Both the position numbers and the translations under genes were made by a program. 64,000 nucleotides of DNA from Riptortus pedestris. Taxonomy: Eukaryota; Arthropoda; Insecta; Hemiptera; Alydidae. The stretch covers positions 181,939,501-182,003,500 of the forward strand of contig CM032228.1 of NCBI GenBank assembly GCA_019009955.1, given 5' to 3'. Numbering within the stretch: the stretch's first letter is position 1; each line of letters starts with the position of its first letter. The notes under the pieces are model-generated. The model made no database searches. It had not been told where the DNA came from and saw only the letters and a list, made by a program, of their open reading frames with translations. Below are positions 51,601 to 60,600 of the stretch, one piece after another.

Positions 51601-54600
51601 GTTTTATGCGTCTGTTCACCGTATTAGGTTGTTTACGTTATTAGGTTGTTAAGACAACGGTCTCCACTGACAGGTATGACAACAGTATCATTTATACTGG
51701 TGGTTCTAACCCTTTATTCGAATGTAGTTGTTTAAAAAGAAAACCTAAATATTTATTCTACAATAGATAATTTAATTATATAAATGAACAACAAGTCTTA
51801 AATATACACATCAACAATACATTTTTAAATTAAAATTCATTAATTAAACCATCAACTATTGAGAAAAGGATACGAAACAATATTTGTAACTTCAGTTAAG
51901 TTATCCTTATTGAAGAGAACATAAATCAAACATAGTCCAAAAATGGAAGCCATGTGTATACTTAATGTCACAAGAAAAAAGAAAAAATATCTATAGTTTC
52001 TCCTTCCAATGCAGTTATTCACCCATGGGCAATGATGGTCAAATGTCTAAAAAAAAAGAAAATTAATAAAACATTACAAAAAAAAAAAAAAATTAGAATG
52101 TGGCTACATATAAGAAGTAAATGAATGGGAAAAGACATGTTTACCATGTATGAAATTAAATAAAACAGGTTTTAAAAGTTGTACCACTTGTATTGGAGAG
52201 AAAAAGAAGATCACTCTCCACTCCTGCTGTTCCCCATCGTTTATTATATTTTATTTGTAATCACTTGTATTTTAAACTGTACAAAATGTAAAATATTAAA
52301 TACATTTAAGGGGAAACTGAAAATTGTTATTAATTAATGGTTAGGATAGGGGAGAGGACAAAATACTTTGCTTATAGTGGAACTTGAAAGCGCATTAAAA
52401 AATTAATATGGGTTTAAAAAGTTCAATTGTACCAGGTTCCAAGTTTAATAAATTCATATAAGGGAAAAAATTGTTGACTATAACAATATTTTGATGCAAT
52501 TTACTTGCTCTAAACATTGTTATTCGGCCAAAATGTATAAAACAAAAGTTATTCTAAATAACAAAGTAAACAATTCTTATGTGCATTTTTGGTAAAAAAC
52601 CAATAAGAAATGAAATATTACACTTATTTGTTTCTGGCCTCCATTGCAAACCCTACTCCTATCCTATCCTATTCATGCCAAAGAATGTTAATATAGCTTA
52701 TAATCTAGTAAAGGGTGCTAATTCAGATACTGAGTTTTGTTCAATTTCATGTAACCAATTGTCCCCTTTAAATTATTTTACCCTTCTATAGTATTTAATG
52801 TATATTTTGTTTATACTTCTTATACAACAAAAGTGCATATAACAAAAGTTAGTTTAAATATCAAAATAAACGACTTTTGTTATGTGCTTAATGGCCGAAA
52901 AACCAATAGAAAACAAAATATTTCATACCTCCTTTACTCATTATAATCCCCACTCCCGTTTGTTCCTGTTAATTTAACTTATAATCAAGGAGGTATTAAT
53001 ACACTAACCCACATAAGGAGTTTCGTTGAGTTCCATTTTGTCTTTTTCCTCCTTTAAATTACCCATTCGTGTCAGCTAAGTATTAACATTGCTCTGATAA
53101 TATGTTACACATAATAGAACATGAGGAAGAACTACTCTGAATACCAAGTGTCTTCTTCATATATGGATAACAGTATTTTTAATAATTGTAATTAAATACA
53201 TAAAATAGATACAATTGTTGTGCTTGGGGAGGATTTTGGGAAAATAAATTTGTATCCTTGGCCAGTTTATAATAAAAATGCAGTCAATAATTATGATTTA
53301 TATTGGAACAGTATTTTGAAAAATGGAGAGGGAGATTGATCAGGAACGCATTTTTTCTTTATTTTTTATTCTTTGAGACTAAAAAATTCTATAGGTATGC
53401 TAAAGTTACTAGGGGGATCTATGGACAACTGAGGAAATTTTTCAAAAATCGTGTCATGAGTACATCCTTAATAGCTAACTTGCCTAATAAAATACTCATC
53501 ATTTTTTAATCAAGTACTCTTTTAGCTGATACCCAACTATCCTAATAATCTATTTTATGTATAATGCAAAAATGTCACCCATTGTAACTCATTTTTAAAA
53601 TTCGATCATTAGTAGATGTAATACAAATCATATTTTAAATGGAAGTATAATATTACCGTTGCTGTTTAAATAACAAATTAAGTGTTATTTAATTTAAAGA
53701 ACTTTTTACTAGAAAAGCTGGTATAAATATCTGTGTTTACACATGACATCAAAAAGTGTTATAGGTCTTAATTTATAGCTCTTTACACACTAAAACAAAA
53801 GGCCCCTATATCTCAAAAAGAAAAAGAAAAGTTCATGATTTTGTGGACTTGTCTCAAACATGCCCCACTTTAGTTCACACCCTCCACATGGGCCCCTCAC
53901 ACTAAAACGCCACACGTGCCCCCATCACTCTCACAACCCCCAACACATGCCCTCTCTTTGCATAAACGCACTCATACCCTTTTTGCTTTCACACCCCCCC
54001 TCATTCTCACCGCAAGACACATGCCCTCTCTTTGTATAAACGCACACATACCCTTTTTGCTTTCACACCCCCCCCCCTCATGCCCCCTCATTCTCACCGC
54101 AAGACACATGCCCTCTCTTTGTATAAACGCACACATACCCTCTTTGCTTTCACACCCCCACACATGCCCCCTCATTCTCAACCCAAGACACATGCCCCTC
54201 CCTGTATAAACGCACACATACCCTCTTTGCTTTCACACCCCCACGCATAACCCTCCCTGTATAGACGCACACATACCCTCTTTGCTTTCACACCCCCACA
54301 CATAACCCTCCCTGTATAGACGCACACATACCCTCTTTGCATTCACACCCCCACACATAACCCTCCCTGTATAGACGCACACATTCCCTCTTTGCAGTCA
54401 CACCCCCACACATGCCCCTCCCTGTATAGACGCACATATTCCCTCTTTGCAGTCACACCCCCACACATGCCCCTCCCTGTATAGATGCACACATTCCCTC
54501 TTTGCATTCACACCCCCACACATGCCCTCTTTGCATTCACACCCCCACACATAACCCTCCCTGTATAGACGCACACATTCCCTCTTTGCATTCACACCCC

Positions 54601-57600
54601 CACACATGCCCTCTTTGCATTCACACCCCCACACATGCCCCTCCCTGTATAGATGCACATATTCCCTCTTTGCATTCACACCCCCACACATGCCCTCTTT
54701 GCATTCACACCCCCACACATGCCCCTCCCTGTATAGACACACACATTCCCTCTTTGCATTCACACCCCCACACATAACCCTCCCTGTATAGACGCACACA
54801 TTCCCTCTTTGCATTCACACCCCCACACATGCCCTCTTTGCATTCACACCCCCACACATGCCCCTCCCTGTATAGATGCACACATTCCCTCTTTGCATTC
54901 ACACCCCCACACATGCCCTCTTTGCATAAACGCATACATGCCCTCTTTGCATAAACACATACATGCCCTCTTTGCACTAACAACCCCCCCCCATGTACAC
55001 CCCTCACTCTCACACCTCTATTCATGTTCCCTTCAACTCATACCTGCACACATCCCCCTTCACATGCATGCACCCCACCCCTCCATTCACCCATCCATAA
55101 CCCCTGTACATGGATATCCTAACCCAACCACCCACCCACTCTTTGATTATAATAATGTTTTGATTAATTTTTTTATATTTTTTTGTATTGTTTTGTTTTC
55201 AATTGAGTTTTGTTTTGTTTAGTTTTTTAAGTTATGAAGCTTTTTTTTAGAGCAACATCGCCAAAGCTGCGAAGCTCCAATAAATAAATCATTATTCAGG
55301 TATGATTTCTTTAATATTAGTTATCAGTAATATTAAACAATAACATCGAAAAATTCTGGCTGTCATTCTATGGGAAACTGAATTTCTTTTTACCATTTGT
55401 ACTCAGATTAATGAAGCCAAACACATTCAATTAGAAATATTATTACTGTTTCATTCTGACATTTTGGAAAATTAAGTGCATGAAGTACCTTTGAAAAGTA
55501 AATGTAGGATACTTTAGGGAAAAATAAATGTCTCACCTCAATACAATGATTACAGACACTACAGTGGGAGCACCTTGGTGGGCGGTAAAATTTGCAGGTA
55601 ACACACCATTTCATTCGCACAGTGATTCCATTTATTTCAGTATTCTTATACAGCGGTGATCTTAAATCATCCTCTCTATCTTCATCAGGTGATGCTAAAA
55701 AAAAGTAAAATTTAATGTACATAAATTAATATTGTAAAAACAGTATTTATCAAACCATTCTTTAAAGTTTGTAAATAGTAAGTAAATTACCTTTGGGAAT
55801 AACCCCTGGATCCATAAACGTTGCTAATGTAAAATTGGCTAATACAAAAAAGGTTATGACTCCTTGACATGCAGGAACCCATGGATACTTAAATATATAG
55901 TATTGACAACTGAAATAAGAGAAAAAATGGTTAGGTTGTTATTGGCATAACTAGCTCAGTTACCCATTATTAAAATATTAAAAAAGGTTCACTATTGAAT
56001 CATGAAGATTGGGATATAAACTGTAAAAAGAAAATTTCACATAGCAATAAAGTGGGTGCAGACATGCACAGTTCGGAAATCATTCCTCAAGATATTCTCT
56101 TATAACTTCCATTTTTTTCATTTCTATGCTTTTCTTTAATAATTTTTTTCATCACTTTTTGGCCCTATTTCAATTAAGTTCGCTTCTATAATTGAATAAT
56201 TTACTGCTATAAAAGCAATTGTACACGAATAGTAGAAATAATTATTGCTACAACATTATCAATATTCCTGAATGAATTGAATTCACAACGAGTGAATGAG
56301 TGTAAATTCTAATAGAACTTTTATATTCTCCAATCGAACTCCTAGTTCTTGTAAGATCTCGAAGCCACCTTCGTCCTTTGGTATACTTCTTGAACCAAAC
56401 CATAATCCTTGAATATTATATTGATGTTTACCTACCATGGAGGAAAAATGCCAAGTAGTAATACAAATGAACTACAGGCTAGATGAGGTAGAAGATCAAA
56501 TACTAAATTCCTTGATTTTTGATGAGATAATCTGAATGTGTGGGATCCTGGGTTTTTGTTACAAAATAACTCACTTCCTACTAAGCAGTGCTGGATAACG
56601 TTAGGCTAGAGCTCTCAAACTGCCCAGAATAAACCATTGAAGTAATTGTTCAACCTTCAGGGAGTAATTAAAAGTGGATAATACCCTTGAAATTCCACAA
56701 TAAACAAATCATAACTTTTCCCCCCAAGTCTTCCTTTTCTTGGGAGTCCTGGTTAACCCCATGATTTTTGTTATTAAGATTATTGAAATAAACCGACAAG
56801 TCACATAATAGTTTGATAAATGATTTTTTGTTTTTAAAGAAGATTTTTCCAAATCTCCACCCTGCACAGGTAACAAATGGTGTGTTACACTGCTGCTGCT
56901 TCTGGATCTAATTTAAACGTACAAGGATGGAAAACTGTTGCTTAGGATGCTCTTAATTCTGAATAAAGTTTCTGTATGCTTGTGCATGATTTTTCTAGAC
57001 ATTCTGTCAGACTGAATCAAGTGATCTGGGGCACCCTCTGTGACAATTGATTCCTTTAGGAGCAAACATCTTCCTTAAATATTTTAAACTAAGTCAGTAC
57101 AGCACGGTTAGCCATTCCCCTCTATTTCACATGCCTCATGGGTCTCAGCAGCCCATTTGTTCCCCTTTTTCGAAGTAGGAACTTTAAAGAGTAAACTCAC
57201 TCATATTAGATCATAGGATCGATTACATACACCACCCTGCTGTTATTTGAAGGCTACAATGTTTATGATAGATATTGTACCATCAGTATTAATGCTCTAC
57301 GCTCCATCATAACAACAAAAGCTTTGTCGTTTAGAAGACATGATGATATCGTCTTATGAGCATATTATATGGGCATTTGGCAAGCTGACTGAAAGGACTG
57401 CAAAAGTTACAAGGGTGTCTGGTAGATGTCAAGAGAAAACGATAAATTATTCCTGAGGTTCCATTGTCCGGAGCCAAAAACCCCCCCCCTCCCACCCACT
57501 CACCCCTGAGTTTGAATGAGTGCCGGAGGAGACCAAGATAGGCCGTGCTAGTGGTCCTAGAGGGTTAATCCTAGGATCTTGCAAACATCAATATTGAGAT

Positions 57601-60600
57601 ATTTAATGCACTGGGTGATTTCAGTATATATTTAAAAATTGCTGCGGGTGTTCAATGGACTATATCTCCAGTTTCTGAACTATAGTTTCAGAAACAGTTT
57701 CTTGGAGTGGTGCTTGCCACTCGCATCTGATCAAAAATGAACCTCTTAATCCTTTTGGAGCATAACGAATCACAAGCAACCCCCTAATATTGCCTTGATA
57801 TTTTTCCAACTGTCATCTTCATCTGTCAACACCTTAGGGAATATCACATAGTGGGTTGGTTCTGCTAGTACATGTAATACTATTGTCATACCTGTCAAAA
57901 ATTTATGAATTTCAAGATTTTGACTTCTGATTTCTGGTCTAAAATACTAGTGTACTTCTTATCATCTGATGATAGGATAGTTTCAATTTCAGACAAAGAA
58001 TTAGCTGAGAGAGTTATTAGTATAGTAGTAATATCTCTGTTATTATGAGTCGTATCTAAAAATGTTATAGCACCAATGTTGTTAAACTAATGATGCTCTA
58101 TAATATCTCTAAACCTTATTTCATACCACAAATATTCAGCAAGTTATTCGTACTATATTGTGTTTCAGCCTTAAGTAAACCCCTTTTACAACTCATCACA
58201 ATTTTATTTAGAAATATAAATAATATGGTGAGCTGAGATCAATGGTGTGTCATACTCACAACTAGGAAATCTGCTTAGTTTATGCAGCCCCTGTGTGACT
58301 TTATTTATTCTAAATTAACCTGGAAGAAAATTAAGTTACGTTATTTATTTTTGTCTACTTTTTGCGCCTACGACTAACAGTGATGGGTTAACTACAAGTT
58401 ACTTTTCTAGCCACTGATTAAGAATTTTATTCAGTGAATTTGTCGCTAAATAAACTCTTATTTCCTGCACAGGAATGAACCAATGGGGCTAAGCCCCTGA
58501 CAGAAAATTTAATATAAAAGAAGTTATTGAACATTATTTAAAATTTAAGAAAAGAAAACAATTTTTCCAAAACTTAACTGAATTTCAAAGTTAACTGCAG
58601 TTACCAATGATAACACTTCTTTTAAATATCACTATAAATGAAATTGTGAAGATTAGTTCAAAAAATAATTAGGTTACAGAAAAATTCATATGCTACATAA
58701 GGAAGGTAACTTAAATTACAATAAGCAACTACTATTAATTACAATCTACCCATAAAAAATATAAATTTTCCACAAACCTGGAAGGAAGAAAAAAAAAGAC
58801 TAAAATTTGGACAAAAGGTTTAAAAATTTACATATTAATAATTTTAATATCATAAATACCTGAAGTAAGATAACAATTTATGTAACTTTATAAATATATA
58901 TAAAACAACTTATTCAAAAAACATTTAAGGTTTAGTTATATATTAATGTCCATTATAAGGCAATATGACAAATCAGGACAGTTATCTACAGGTTACCACC
59001 CTTTTCTAGAGAGAGTGGAACTAAGGATTTTATTTAGTGAGTTTGTCACTAAATAAATCCTATTGACCATACGGGAATCAAACCCATGACTTTAGGCTTA
59101 ACTAACATGGATAACCTGAGCATTTAAGCATTATTCAAAATAGTACAATGACAATAAAGGTGCCAGAGGCACAATTAGTATTGCAGCCTGACTATTTTGT
59201 TAAAGGCAAAATGTAAACGTACATTTTCATATTTTCCAAATAATTCCACTGATTCTTAAAATCAAGGGCAAACGTTTTCCTAATATCAAAACAATATTAT
59301 TCTGGTTTTTACGGTAGAAAGATAGCAATGTTACTGGTGAGAAATGTTTTGGATAAAAGAAAAACTCACTTCGTTACTTGAAAAGATATATGCAGAATTA
59401 ATTACATAACACATATTTTCAATAGTAAATAGTTATTTCAAAGTTAAGATAAAACTAATCTGACCAGTATATTTTAGATGGTGGTGCCTTACAAGTAAAA
59501 TGTACAACAAGACAACCTACCATAATCACTTCTAATCCAATAATGTTTACAATATAATATAAGAAAATGTGTCCAAACAATAAAATATGCTCCATAAATA
59601 TAAAAATATTTTATCAAATATAACACACTATAATAAAATAGTCTCTCAAAAGAATCTTAATAATAAAACAATAATAGACCACTCATATAAATGATTGAAG
59701 TTTTAATATAAGCAAAGGAGTATGTATTATTATCTAATATCTCTCCCATTCCCATTACCAGAGACACATCCGAAGTCATAATAAATTAAAATCAGTTATA
59801 TGTAAATGACTTATAGATTCAGCTATGTTTTAAGATACACCATTAAAAATTTCGAATCAAAAAGTGAAAATTTTTTCCCATATTCCAAGATATTTCCAAA
59901 TGTAAATATTATTTATATGTACATTATTTGTTTGTTGTTTATTATTATTTACGTCCACTTTATGATACTAAGCTAATCGGGACTATATGTACATTATAAA
60001 AATTGTATGATGAGTAACATGAAAAAATTGACAGAAGTCTTGTAAATGACACAATATAGCTAACCAATGCTAAAGAAAACATACATGAAGGAGGAAACCC
60101 CTTTGTAAAAACACTGTTGTCTCTAGTGATTAGAAATGTCACTGAATCATACTTCACTAATCATGTGTCAACAGATGAGAGGGGTTCATTTCTTAGAACA
60201 TTCCAACTATGATTGATTCACAAGCAGAATATGTTTATGTAATATACCCTGCCAAATGATTTTAAGAAGATATAAAAAGTGAAAACACTGCAAAATTTAA
60301 CACACTAATGGATAAATGAAATGCCCAAAAACTATAACATTCTAAATCCACTTTGTAATTATTGTCATAAAGTCATCAGAGAAAAGAAGCATAACATCAT
60401 AACAGTATGAAATGTCAAATTGTAAAGAAAGTAAGAAAGAACAGTACAGTATTGAAAATAAACCATTGACTTTTATTTAAAAGACAAAATCAGCTAAATA
60501 AAAAAAAATATAATCCAATTAAACAATTATATTTAAAGAAGAATAAAATTAGAAACTCTGTTTACTTCTAGGTAAAATATATTGGATACTCACGGAAAGT

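Larger units (their letters stand above)
52047..55536 (-). other. ZDHHC5/8 intron 3
   Basis: A 3.5-kb intron with Helitron-type units (52370-53090), a family A fragment (53395-53490) and a C-rich minisatellite (53925-55000). Nothing recognised in 53500-53920 or 55010-55536. Confidence 0.8.
55910..60593 (-). other. ZDHHC5/8 intron 1
   Basis: A 4.7-kb intron. A family A fragment lies at 57990-58310 and SINE-type pieces at 58335-58500, 58975-59125 and 59935-59985. 55910-57980 includes a C-run (57480-57490) and less AT-rich DNA but no reading frame or element I can name; 59990-60590 is plain. Confidence 0.8.

Noticed and set aside
53916..55222. Long frames on both strands through the minisatellite, Cys/Gly-rich or Pro/His-rich
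   Set aside because: Open because the repeat period avoids stops. Appears on both strands and several frames at once, with no start context.
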